A stretch of 42,010 nt of DNA from contig CAMTOS010000016.1 of assembly GCA_947074195.1 (NCBI GenBank), positions 1-42,010 on the forward strand, given 5' to 3'. The DNA comes from an uncultured Bacteroides sp. GTDB taxonomy: Bacteria > Bacteroidota > Bacteroidia > Bacteroidales > Bacteroidaceae. Of this stretch, positions 9,155-17,425 are shown piece after piece. The notes under the pieces are model-generated. The model saw only the letters and a program-made list of their open reading frames with translations, had not been told where the DNA came from and did not search any database. The number at the start of each line of letters is the position of its first letter. Position 1 is the first letter of the stretch. The position numbers were made by a program, and so were the translations under genes.

Positions 9155-9192
9155 TAAAAAAACTCCGTAAAAACAAAGTGTTTTTACGGAGT
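9155..9192 (-). terminator. intrinsic terminator downstream of polA
   Basis: A perfect 12-bp stem ACTCCGTAAAAA / TTTTTACGGAGT (9162-9192) with a 7-nt loop. On the minus strand it is followed by a run of T (plus-strand A run 9155-9162). It is 114 bp beyond the polA stop. Confidence 0.85.
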
Positions 9193-9305
9193 GATATTTT
9201 AAGGGAATTATCTGATAATGATAATAAAAATGTACAGAAAAACTTTTAAATATAAAGTGATTCGCTTTACGTCAGTTTGATTCAATTTTTTGCTTTTGTG
9301 TTAAA

Positions 9306-12116
9306 TTAGTGCGCTTCGAGCCAGTTTTTACCCCATCCATAATCGGCCAGCAGCGGTACCATCATCTTATAAGCATGTTCCATCTCCTCGATTACAAGAC
9401 TTTGCAAAAACAATTGCTCGTTTTGAGGCACGCTGAAGTTCAATTCATCATGTACCTGCAATATCATTTTGCTATGCATTCCTTCGTTTTTCAGTCGATG
9501 GAAAATGCGTATCATCGCTACTTTAATAATATCGGCAGCACTACCCTGGATAGGTGCATTGATGGCATTTCGCTCTGCATAACCACGCACCACAGAATTT
9601 CTCGAATTGATATCGGCCAGATAGCGTTTGCGGTGGAAGATGGTTTCCACGTAGCCAGCTTCTCGCGCTTCCTTAATGCAATTATCCATATAGCGTTTCA
9701 CACCGGGATATGTTTCGAAATATCCTTCTATTAGCTCCTTTGCTTCCTTTCTTTCGATGTTAAGGCGTTCGGCCAGTCCAAACACCGATATACCATAAAT
9801 GATACCGAAATTGGCTGTTTTGGCCTTGCGACGCATATCTGAAGTTACTTCACTGATTGGCACTTTATAAATCTTTGCTGCCGTGGCTGCATGGATATCG
9901 TGCCCGCTGTTAAAGGCTTCGATCATATTTTCATCGCCACTGAGATGTGCCATGATACGCAATTCTATCTGCGAATAATCGGCAGAGAAAAAGAGACAAC
10001 CTTCGTCAGGAATAAAGGCTTTGCGGATTTCTTTCCCGTTATCGTCGCGAATTGGAATGTTTTGCAGGTTAGGATTGCTTGAACTTAAACGTCCTGTGGC
10101 TGTTGAAGTCTGATTAAACGAAGTATGGATATAGCCAGTACGTGGGTTGACCAGTTCGGGCAATGCATCTATATATGTACCTAACAACTTCTTAAGACCG
10201 CGATATTCCAGAATCTTTTCAACAATAGGGTGTGTATGGCGCAGGCCTTCCATTACCTCTTCGGAAGTGGTGTATTGTCCTGTCTTGGTTTTTTTCGCCT
10301 TATCAGTTACTTTCAGCTTTTCGAAAAGGATTTCGCCCACACGCTTTGGTGAACCGACATTAAACTCTTCTCCTGCCAATGTCCAGATCTCATGTTCAAG
10401 ATTTTTTAGTTTGGCGGTGAAGTGTTCGGAGGCTATTTTCAATGCGCCGCTGTCGATGCGTACGCCGTTTCGTTCCATCTCTACCAAAACCGGAACTAGT
10501 GGCATCTCAATTTCGTAGAAGAGTTGCTCGGCTTTTCCCTCGATGAGTTTCTGTTCCAGCACCTCTTTTAATTGTAGTGTAATGTCTGCATCTTCGCAAG
10601 CATACTTATAGACTCTCTCTGCCGGCAAGCTACGCATACTCTTCTGATTTTTCCCGCGAGGACCGATCAGGTCTTCTATCGGAATAGGACAGTAGTTCAG
10701 GAAAACTTCGGCAAGATAATCCATGCCGTGTCTTTGTTCAGGCTGAAGTACGTAGTGTGCAATCATCGTATCGAACATCGGGCCTTTAACTTCGACTCCA
10801 TAATTGGCAAGGACAATCAGATCGTATTTTATGTTTTGTCCTACTTTCAGTGAATTTTCGTTTTGCAAAGCTTCGCGGAATTCGGCTACAATTTTCATAG
10901 CTTCTTCACGATTTTCGGGTACCGGCACATAAAAAGCCTCGTTTTTTGCCAAACTAAAGCTCATTCCCACCAATTCGGAGTTCATGGGTTCCAGTCCGGT
11001 GGTTTCAGTATCCAGAGCAAAAATTTTCGCTGTCAAGAGTTTTTGAATAATTTCAGCTCTTTTTTCCTTATTATCAGCCAGTTGATAGTCAACAGTGGTG
11101 TTTTCTAAGCTTCTCAGAATCGATTTATTTTCATCAGCTTGCCCGTCGGTCGGAATTTCTGCGAACAAATCGCCCATGACCGGCATCGGTTTTTCATCAA
11201 AGAGCGATGGCTGAGCTGAAGCGAGTGGGGAAGTGGCAGATTTCTTAAAAAGACGATCGATGAGCGTGCGAAACTCCAGTTCTTCGAAAATGGTGCGGAG
11301 TTTTGCAATGTCGGGAGTTTCTCTTACCAGACTATTCATGTCGAGCGTAATTGGTACGTCGGTCTTAATGGTGGCAAGGAATCTCGAAAACTCAATCTTC
11401 TCTTTATTGGTTTCCACTTTCGTCTTCAAGGCGCCTTTTAGTTGGTCGGTGTGTTGCAACAGATTCTCGATGCTACCAAATTCGGCAATCAGCTTCTGTG
11501 CAGTCTTCTCTCCAACTCCGGGGCAACCGGGTATATTATCAGAAGCATCGCCCATGAGTCCCAGCAGATCAATTATCTGCTCAGGTCGTTGGATGCCATA
11601 CTTAGTAATAATCTCTTTCGGCCCCATCTTCTCGAATTCCTTATCGCCGTATTTTGGGCGATACATAAAAATACGCTCTGTAACCAGCTGGCCATAATCC
11701 TTATCAGGTGTCATCATATAGGTAGTGATGCCTTGTTTATCGGCCTGAGTCGCCAGTGTGCCGATCACATCATCGGCTTCGAAACCAGAAACCTCTAATA
11801 TAGGGATATGATAAGCGGATATAATCTCTTTAATAATAGGTACAGCGCGTTTAATATCTTCCGGAGTAGCCTCGCGCTGCGCTTTATATTCTTCGAAAAG
11901 CTCGTGGCGGAAAGTTGGTCCGGCAGGATCGAATGCAATGCCTATATGTGTAGGATTTTCTTTCTTTAATACGTCCTCGAGCGTATTGACAAAGCCCAGA
12001 ATGGCCGAGGTGTTTAGTCCTTTGGAATTGACACGGGGGTTCTTGATGAACGCATAATATGCCCGGTAGATAAGGGCGTAAGCGTCTAAAAGAAATAATT
12101 TATCACTATTATCCAT
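9306..12116 (-). CDS. polA: DNA polymerase I
   Basis: 936 residues, full family length. Fills gaps and removes RNA primers during replication and repair. Domains in order: a 5'-3' exonuclease (1-290) with LLDAYALIYRAYYAF, GFEADDVIGT and GLMGDASDNIPG; a 3'-5' exonuclease domain (about 340-530) that keeps the metal-binding Asp369 and Glu371 in ALDTETTGLEP, so proofreading is probably active; and the polymerase domain with motif A (ADYSQIELRIMAHLSGD), motif B (RRKAKTANFGIIYGIS) and motif C (QVHDELNF). It is divergent from the polyprenyl synthase gene, sharing a 96-bp intergenic region. Confidence 0.97.
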   Translation of the reverse strand: MDNSDKLFLLDAYALIYRAYYAFIKNPRVNSKGLNTSAILGFVNTLEDVLKKENPTHIGIAFDPAGPTFRHELFEEYKAQREATPEDIKRAVPIIKEIISAYHIPILEVSGFEADDVIGTLATQADKQGITTYMMTPDKDYGQLVTERIFMYRPKYGDKEFEKMGPKEIITKYGIQRPEQIIDLLGLMGDASDNIPGCPGVGEKTAQKLIAEFGSIENLLQHTDQLKGALKTKVETNKEKIEFSRFLATIKTDVPITLDMNSLVRETPDIAKLRTIFEELEFRTLIDRLFKKSATSPLASAQPSLFDEKPMPVMGDLFAEIPTDGQADENKSILRSLENTTVDYQLADNKEKRAEIIQKLLTAKIFALDTETTGLEPMNSELVGMSFSLAKNEAFYVPVPENREEAMKIVAEFREALQNENSLKVGQNIKYDLIVLANYGVEVKGPMFDTMIAHYVLQPEQRHGMDYLAEVFLNYCPIPIEDLIGPRGKNQKSMRSLPAERVYKYACEDADITLQLKEVLEQKLIEGKAEQLFYEIEMPLVPVLVEMERNGVRIDSGALKIASEHFTAKLKNLEHEIWTLAGEEFNVGSPKRVGEILFEKLKVTDKAKKTKTGQYTTSEEVMEGLRHTHPIVEKILEYRGLKKLLGTYIDALPELVNPRTGYIHTSFNQTSTATGRLSSSNPNLQNIPIRDDNGKEIRKAFIPDEGCLFFSADYSQIELRIMAHLSGDENMIEAFNSGHDIHAATAAKIYKVPISEVTSDMRRKAKTANFGIIYGISVFGLAERLNIERKEAKELIEGYFETYPGVKRYMDNCIKEAREAGYVETIFHRKRYLADINSRNSVVRGYAERNAINAPIQGSAADIIKVAMIRIFHRLKNEGMHSKMILQVHDELNFSVPQNEQLFLQSLVIEEMEHAYKMMVPLLADYGWGKNWLEAH

Positions 12117-12147
12117 CTTTGTAGGTCTTTCTGTTTATTTTTAAGGG

Positions 12148-12155
12148 TAAAATTA
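12148..12155 (-). promoter_or_regulatory. possible -7 element of polA
   Basis: Minus-strand TAATTTTA differs from TAnnTTTG in the last base, 31 bp upstream of the polA ATG. It is the best candidate in the short divergent region. Confidence 0.35.
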
Positions 12156-12186
12156 CGAAAAAAATAGCTCCTTATGGTTTTATTAT

Positions 12187-12194
12187 TACTTTTG
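12187..12194 (+). promoter_or_regulatory. -7 promoter element of the polyprenyl synthase gene
   Basis: TACTTTTG matches TAnnTTTG, 19 bp upstream of the ATG, so the leader would be very short. Confidence 0.6.
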
Positions 12195-12212
12195 TAGTAA
12201 AATAGTATTTTT

Positions 12213-13187
12213 ATGGATAGCTTAACGCTTATATCATCCCCTGTATTAACCGAACTCGACAAATTCAGAGATCTTTTCAATCGTTCGTTGGATAGTAACA
12301 ATGAGCTGCTGAACAGTGCCCTGGCGCATATCATGAAGAAGAACGGCAAAATGATGCGGCCAATACTGGTATTTCTTACAGCACGATTACTTGGAAGCGT
12401 TAATGACGAGGCCCTCCATGCCGCTGCTTCTCTGGAGTTTCTTCACACCGCAAGCCTGGTTCATGATGACATCATTGATGAAAGTACAGAACGTCGCGGA
12501 CAGTTATCAGTCAATGCACTCTTCAACAATAAAGTAGCTGTTCTTGTTGGAGATTTTCTTTTAGCAACCAGTCTGAAACATTCAGGACTTACCAAGAATT
12601 ATCATATCATCGATGTAATAGCCACCCTCGGACAAGAATTATCTGACGGTGAAATATTGCAGCTTGCCAATATATCTAACACCGGATTCTCTGAATTGGT
12701 TTACTTTGAAGTGATTCGCAAAAAGACAGCCGTTCTGTTTGCAGCCTGTACAAAAGCGGGTGCTTTGTCCGTGCATGCGAGTGATGAAATGGTGGAAAAG
12801 CTGCGTCTGTTTGGTGAATACATAGGCATCTGTTTCCAGATAAAAGATGATATCTTTGATTATTCTGAAAGTAAAGAAATAGGAAAACCAACCGGTAATG
12901 ACATGAAAGAGGGAAAGCTCACGCTGCCTGCTTTATATGTATTAAACAATAAGCCTGACGGACGTATCACCACTTTAGCAACGAAGGTAAAAAATCTGGA
13001 TGCAAGCGAAGAAGAGATAGCGGAGTTGGTATCTTTTGTCAAAGACGCCGGAGGTATTGAATACGCCGAAGCTGTGATGGATCAGTACAAGCAGAAAGCT
13101 CTTGATATCCTGTTATCTTTTCCGGATAACGAAGTAAGGAAATCGTTGCAAGTCTATATAGATTTCGTTATTGCTCGTGCAAAATAA
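12213..13187 (+). CDS. trans-polyprenyl diphosphate synthase (IspB/octaprenyl synthase-like)
   Basis: 324 residues. It condenses isopentenyl diphosphate onto an allylic diphosphate to make the long isoprenoid chain of menaquinone (or a related lipid). The first Asp-rich motif is LVHDDIIDESTERRG near residues 83-97 and the second is FQIKDDIFDY near 209-218. KMMRPILVFLTARLL near 46-60 is the substrate-binding region of the family. Chain length cannot be read from the sequence with certainty; the small residues before the first motif (LEFLHTASLVHDD) favour a medium or long product. Monocistronic, with its own promoter and a shared terminator with deoC. Confidence 0.9.
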   Translation: MDSLTLISSPVLTELDKFRDLFNRSLDSNNELLNSALAHIMKKNGKMMRPILVFLTARLLGSVNDEALHAAASLEFLHTASLVHDDIIDESTERRGQLSVNALFNNKVAVLVGDFLLATSLKHSGLTKNYHIIDVIATLGQELSDGEILQLANISNTGFSELVYFEVIRKKTAVLFAACTKAGALSVHASDEMVEKLRLFGEYIGICFQIKDDIFDYSESKEIGKPTGNDMKEGKLTLPALYVLNNKPDGRITTLATKVKNLDASEEEIAELVSFVKDAGGIEYAEAVMDQYKQKALDILLSFPDNEVRKSLQVYIDFVIARAK

Positions 13188-13203
13188 ACAAACCTGCATA
13201 AAG

Positions 13204-13239
13204 AAAATGGGTTATCCGAACGAACGGATAACCCATTTT
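13204..13239. terminator. bidirectional intrinsic terminator
   Basis: A 15-bp perfect stem (AAAATGGGTTATCCG, loop AACGAA, CGGATAACCCATTTT) between convergent genes. Each strand ends in a T run, so it can serve both the polyprenyl synthase gene and the deoC operon. Confidence 0.92.
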
Positions 13240-13263
13240 TAGTATAACGAAATCTCTTTTTGA

Positions 13264-14151
13264 TTAGAAGAAATCGACATGCTCTCCTAAGATATCAGAA
13301 AGCAAAAGATTAGCCATGCGGCTTGTACCAAGGCGGAACAATTTGTTGTTTAACCATTCTTCGCCCAACAATTCTTTTACAATTGTGTAATATACCAACG
13401 CATCTTGTACAGTGCTGATACCACCAGCAGGTTTAAAGCCAATCTTAATACCTGTCTTATCGTAGTATTCTTTGATGGCCTGGCACATTACGTAAGCTGC
13501 TTCAGGAGTAGCGGCAAGTTCGAATTTACCGGTAGAAGTCTTAATGAAATCAGCGCCCGAGTACATCGAAAGAATAGAAGCTTTTTTGATATTGCTTGCA
13601 GTCTTAAGTGCTCCGGTTTCAAGAATAACCTTCAGATGTGCGTCGTGGCAAGCGTCTTTTAACTCCTGAATTTCCTCACACATTGTCTGATAATCGCCGG
13701 CAAGGAACTTACCTATAGAGATGACAATATCGATTTCTGTTGCACCATCGGCAACGGCAAGAGCTGTTTCGGCAATCTTAACTTCGATGAACGATTGCGA
13801 AGTAGGGAAGCAGGCTGCCACACATGCAATACCAACATTTTCTACTTCCAAAGTATCTTTCACTACTTCTGCAAAATTAGGATATACACAAATTGCTGCA
13901 ACATTAGGAAGATCAGGGTAAGCATTTTCGAAGTCATTTACCCGCTGTGTGAACTTCATTACGCTTTGATCGTTGTCTTTAACGTTAAGCGTAGTCAGGT
14001 CGATGCAGTTAAACATCAGCTTCTTTGCTTCCAATGTATTGTTTTGAGGAACTTTTTCTTCCATAAGTTCTTCTACCAGACGCTGGATTTCAGCATCATC
14101 AAGATTGGTGTTATACTTCGCCAATGCTGCTTCGTATTTATTCTCTTCCAT
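13264..14151 (-). CDS. deoC: deoxyribose-phosphate aldolase
   Basis: 295 residues, a TIM-barrel class I aldolase that splits 2-deoxyribose 5-phosphate into glyceraldehyde 3-phosphate and acetaldehyde. The Schiff-base lysine is in ADFIKTSTGKF and the second lysine in IGFKPAGGIST; LKVILETGAL and GATEIDIVISIGKFL are also family segments. It has an N-terminal extension of about 50 residues compared with short deoC proteins, as in the longer E. coli-type enzymes. Last gene of the mnmG-to-deoC run, starting 4 bp after the mazG-like stop codon. Confidence 0.95.
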   Translation of the reverse strand: MEENKYEAALAKYNTNLDDAEIQRLVEELMEEKVPQNNTLEAKKLMFNCIDLTTLNVKDNDQSVMKFTQRVNDFENAYPDLPNVAAICVYPNFAEVVKDTLEVENVGIACVAACFPTSQSFIEVKIAETALAVADGATEIDIVISIGKFLAGDYQTMCEEIQELKDACHDAHLKVILETGALKTASNIKKASILSMYSGADFIKTSTGKFELAATPEAAYVMCQAIKEYYDKTGIKIGFKPAGGISTVQDALVYYTIVKELLGEEWLNNKLFRLGTSRMANLLLSDILGEHVDFF

Positions 14152-14155
14152 ACTT

Positions 14156-14482
14156 TTAGGGTTTTAATTTGGGATTATTTATATGTCTATTTTTATCTCT
14201 GTTGGTTTTCTTTTCAATATTCCGGCTCATGGCCTCCGTTAAATCTACGCCGGTTTGGTTGGCCAGGCAGGTGAGTACCCATAGTATATCGGCCATTTCA
14301 TCGGCCATATTTTCTTTCTCACCGGCCTTAAACGATTGGTCACCGTATTTGCGTGCCATACACCGGGCCAGTTCACCTACCTCCTCAGTAAGTATTGCCA
14401 TGTTGGTTAGCTCGCTGAAGTAACGCACTCCGTAGGTTTTAATCCAGTGATCTACCTTTTGCTGAAGTTCCTCAATCGTCAT
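14156..14482 (-). CDS. MazG-like nucleotide pyrophosphohydrolase
   Basis: 108 residues. All-alpha NTP pyrophosphatase with the metal-binding EEVGELARCMAR (EExxE) and ADEMADILWVLTCLA (ExxD) motifs. It probably removes aberrant (d)NTPs. The ATG at 14482 overlaps the dtd stop codon (TGATG on the minus strand), which fixes the start and suggests translational coupling; a GTG one codon upstream is less likely. A single-domain protein, not a full tandem MazG. Confidence 0.88.
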   Translation of the reverse strand: MTIEELQQKVDHWIKTYGVRYFSELTNMAILTEEVGELARCMARKYGDQSFKAGEKENMADEMADILWVLTCLANQTGVDLTEAMSRNIEKKTNRDKNRHINNPKLKP

Positions 14483-14934
14483 CACTCTTTGTTTTTAGTA
14501 TCCATTAAAATAGTTACCGGTCCATCGTTTAGTAATCGGACTTTCATATCTGCGCCAAATATACCGGTGCCTACTTCTTTACCTAAAGAACAACTCAGTT
14601 CCTTGCAAAATTGTTCGTATAAAGGGATCGATAATTCAGGTTTTGCAGCTTTGATATAAGAAGGGCGGTTTCCCTTCTTCGTAGAAGCATGCAGTGTAAA
14701 CTGACTTATTACCAGAATCTCTCCGTTAATATCCATCACGGAACGATTCATGACGCCATTCTCATCATCGAAAATGCGCAGTTGGGTAATTTTCTTGCAA
14801 AGCCAGTCTATATCTTCTTTGCTATCATCGCATTCGATACCAACCAATACAAGCAAGCCCCATCCGATGGCAGATTTGCACACCCCATCGATAGTTACTG
14901 ATGCTTCGCTTACACGCTGAATAACTATTCTCAT
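14482..14934 (-). CDS. dtd: D-aminoacyl-tRNA deacylase
   Basis: 150 residues, the usual length. Hydrolyses D-aminoacyl-tRNA and glycyl-tRNA(Ala), recycling tRNA. Visible family motifs: MRIVIQRVSEASVTIDG at the N-terminus, LLVLVGIECDD, the catalytic-pocket SQFTLHASTKKGNRPSY, and the Gly-cisPro segment GPVTILMD near the C-terminus. Overlaps the mazG-like start by one base and follows uvrC by 23 bp. Confidence 0.95.
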   Translation of the reverse strand: MRIVIQRVSEASVTIDGVCKSAIGWGLLVLVGIECDDSKEDIDWLCKKITQLRIFDDENGVMNRSVMDINGEILVISQFTLHASTKKGNRPSYIKAAKPELSIPLYEQFCKELSCSLGKEVGTGIFGADMKVRLLNDGPVTILMDTKNKE

Positions 14935-14957
14935 ACTATATATACGTTATTGTTTGA

Positions 14958-16802
14958 TTAATCTGCTGAATTTGCGCTTCCGTCAGTATTCAGTCCCTCT
15001 TTTATAATCTTCGCTTTAGCAGCACCAATCTTCTCGATCAAAGCCTCAATCGGAGCTTCTTTAATACGCTTCACGCTTTTAAACTCTTGCAAAAGTAATG
15101 TTTTTGTTTTCTCGCCAATGCCTTTTATCTTATCAAGTGCAGATTCTGTCTGACGTTTACTGCGTTTATCCCTGTGAAATGTAATAGCAAACCGGTGGAC
15201 TTCGTTCTGTATTTGCTCTAATAAGCGAAACAATGGTGAACCCTGCTTCAGTCCGATGGTTTGTGGGGGGAAGCCATAAAGCAACTCATTCGTCTTGTGC
15301 TTTCTGTCTTTAGCAAGACCGCCTATCGGAATAGATATGCCAAGCTCGTCCAACGCCTCTTTTACGACGCCCATTTGCCCTTTTCCGCCATCGGTAAGTA
15401 TCAGGTCGGGTAGAGGAGATTCTTCCTCTAATGCGCGCTTATATCGCCTTAATACGACTTCTTTCATCGAAGCATAATCATCGGGTCCTTCAACGGTTTT
15501 AATATTGTATTTACGATAATCCTTCTTCGATGGTTTCCCTTGTTTGAAAACGACGCAAGCGGCCACAGCATCGCTGCCCGAGATGTTTGAGTTATCGAAA
15601 CATTCGATCTGGTGCGGAATACGGTCTAAGTGCAATTCCTGCTGAATTTCTTTCAGAAGACGAACGGTGCGTTGTTCAGGGTTTAACTTTTCTGTCTGCT
15701 TCATCCGGTCGGCCTTATACTGCTTCACGTTTAGTCTTGAGAGGTCGAGTAGCTTCTTCTTATCACCCTTTTGTGGAATTGTGAAAGTGATATCTTTTAG
15801 CTCCAGGCCGAGTTCAAACGGGATGATAATTTCGCGTGAATCGCTCTTGTATCGTTCTCGCATTTCAACGATACCAAGGGCCAGCAAATCTTCTTTGGTT
15901 TCATCCATTCGCTTCTTGTATTCAAAAGTGAAAGCTTGATTGATGGCGCCGTTGGCAATATGCAGATAATTAATAAACGCGGCTCCTTCATCTTCTTCAA
16001 TAGAGAAGACATCCACATTGTGAAAGATTGTGCTAACCACTTCCGATTTGGAACGATAATTCTCTATAAGCATATACTTTTCTTTCACCTTTTGCGCCTC
16101 TTCGAAACGCATATCTGCTGCCAGGTCTTCCATCTTCTTAAGCAGAAGGCGGCTGACTTCTTTTGTATTACCTTTCAGAATTTCTTTAATCTGCGCGATA
16201 TTCTCCAGATATTCATCCTGTGATTGTAATCCAATACATGGGCCGGCGCATTTCTTTATGTGATAATCCAGGCAGAGTTTAAATTTACCTTCACGGATAT
16301 TCTCCGGCGACAGGTGATGCTTGCAAGTACGTAGAGGATAAAGCTGGCTTATTAGATTTAGTACGCCATACATGGAAGGAAGATGACTGTAAGGACCGAA
16401 ATAAGTAGAGCCATTCTTGATGATCTTGCGTGTCTTCAGAATACGTGGAAAGTATTCATTAGGGATGCAGATGGAAGGGTAGGTTTTATCATCTTTCAGT
16501 AATACATTATAGCGAGGCTTATACTTCTTGATCAGATTATTTTCAAGCAATAATGCATCCTCTTCTGTGCTAACTACAATGTATCGAATATCGATGATCT
16601 TGCTCACAAGAACACGCGTCTTTCCTGGTTCGTGTTTCTTGTTAAAGTAAGATGCAACCCGTTTCTTCAGATTCTTGGCTTTGCCGACATAAATCACTGT
16701 TCCCTCTGCATTGAGGTATTGATAAACGCCGGGTTTGTCAGGTAAGTTTCTAACGATACCTTTCAAATAATCCATATCCTGTTTGCGGATTGCATCTTCC
16801 AT
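14958..16802 (-). CDS. uvrC: excinuclease ABC subunit C
   Basis: 614 residues from the ATG at 16802 (MEDAIRKQDMD); an in-frame ATG seven codons upstream is less likely. Makes both incisions in nucleotide excision repair with UvrAB. GIY-YIG nuclease domain at the N-terminus (KPGVYQYLNAEGTVIYVGKAKNLKKRV), a UVR UvrB-binding motif near residues 200-240, the RNase H-like 3' nuclease domain (IECFDNSNISGSDAVAACV, DLILTDGGKGQ) and C-terminal helix-hairpin-helix repeats (LDKIKGIGEKTKTLL). Part of the mnmG-apt-uvrC-dtd-mazG-deoC run. Confidence 0.96.
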   Translation of the reverse strand: MEDAIRKQDMDYLKGIVRNLPDKPGVYQYLNAEGTVIYVGKAKNLKKRVASYFNKKHEPGKTRVLVSKIIDIRYIVVSTEEDALLLENNLIKKYKPRYNVLLKDDKTYPSICIPNEYFPRILKTRKIIKNGSTYFGPYSHLPSMYGVLNLISQLYPLRTCKHHLSPENIREGKFKLCLDYHIKKCAGPCIGLQSQDEYLENIAQIKEILKGNTKEVSRLLLKKMEDLAADMRFEEAQKVKEKYMLIENYRSKSEVVSTIFHNVDVFSIEEDEGAAFINYLHIANGAINQAFTFEYKKRMDETKEDLLALGIVEMRERYKSDSREIIIPFELGLELKDITFTIPQKGDKKKLLDLSRLNVKQYKADRMKQTEKLNPEQRTVRLLKEIQQELHLDRIPHQIECFDNSNISGSDAVAACVVFKQGKPSKKDYRKYNIKTVEGPDDYASMKEVVLRRYKRALEEESPLPDLILTDGGKGQMGVVKEALDELGISIPIGGLAKDRKHKTNELLYGFPPQTIGLKQGSPLFRLLEQIQNEVHRFAITFHRDKRSKRQTESALDKIKGIGEKTKTLLLQEFKSVKRIKEAPIEALIEKIGAAKAKIIKEGLNTDGSANSAD

Positions 16803-16842
16803 AATTCCAATAAATAGATTCAAAAGCCGAAGCCTTTTTATG

Positions 16843-17373
16843 TTATACTGTAATCAAAGCTTCAACTTCAACATCGTCACCAAAGAGTGCTCTGCCGTTT
16901 AGCTCGGCTAGCTCAATCAGGAAGTTTACATATACCTTTTTAGGCTTCATTTTCTTCACCAGTTCGCAGGCTGCTTCCATGGTTCCGCCGGTAGCTAAAA
17001 GGTCGTCATGCAGTACGATGATATCGTTCTCGTCAAGGGCATCTTTGTGGATCTGAATCGTGTCCTGTCCGTACTCTTTATCGTAGCTTTGCTCGATAGT
17101 TTCTGCAGGCAATTTACCCGGCTTGCGGATAGGAATAAAACCGGCATCCAGGCGAGTAGCAAGGATAGGTCCCATGATGAATCCGCGTGACTCAATACCT
17201 ACTACTTTTGTGATTCCTTTTCCCTTGTACATTTCATACAGATCGTCTGATAACTGCTGCAATGCCTTGGCATCTTTGAACAGGGTTGTTACATCGTAGA
17301 ATAATATCCCTTCGATAGGAAAATTGGGTACTTTTCTAATCTTTTCTATTAGCATTTCTCTGCTCATACTCAT
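16843..17373 (-). CDS. apt: adenine phosphoribosyltransferase
   Basis: 176 residues from the ATG at 17373 (an ATG two codons later is equally possible). Makes AMP from adenine and PRPP. The PRPP loop is IIVLHDDLLATGGTMEAA, and FPIEGILFYDVTTLFKD and VGIESRGFIMG are typical of the family. An open frame continues upstream to 17475, but that part overlaps mnmG and crosses the parS-like palindrome (17401-17416). The alignable protein starts at the chosen ATG, so the parS-like site is intergenic. Confidence 0.93.
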   Translation of the reverse strand: MSMSREMLIEKIRKVPNFPIEGILFYDVTTLFKDAKALQQLSDDLYEMYKGKGITKVVGIESRGFIMGPILATRLDAGFIPIRKPGKLPAETIEQSYDKEYGQDTIQIHKDALDENDIIVLHDDLLATGGTMEAACELVKKMKPKKVYVNFLIELAELNGRALFGDDVEVEALITV

Positions 17374-17400
17374 TGATTTATGTAGTTCATTTAAATAATT

Positions 17401-17416
17401 TGTTTCACGTGAAACA
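17401..17416. promoter_or_regulatory. parS: parS-like centromere site (ParB binding)
   Basis: TGTTTCACGTGAAACA is a perfect 16-bp palindrome and fits the widely conserved ParB/Spo0J site TGTTnCACGTGAAACA at every position. It lies in the 52-bp gap between mnmG and apt, outside both genes. No parA or parB is in the window, and this is the only full match seen here. Confidence 0.82.
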
Positions 17417-17425
17417 CACGCCGCT

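Noticed and set aside
13204..13239. GGGTTATCCG inverted repeat as a DnaA-box or attachment site
   Set aside because: Position between convergent stops, long perfect stem and T runs fit a bidirectional terminator.
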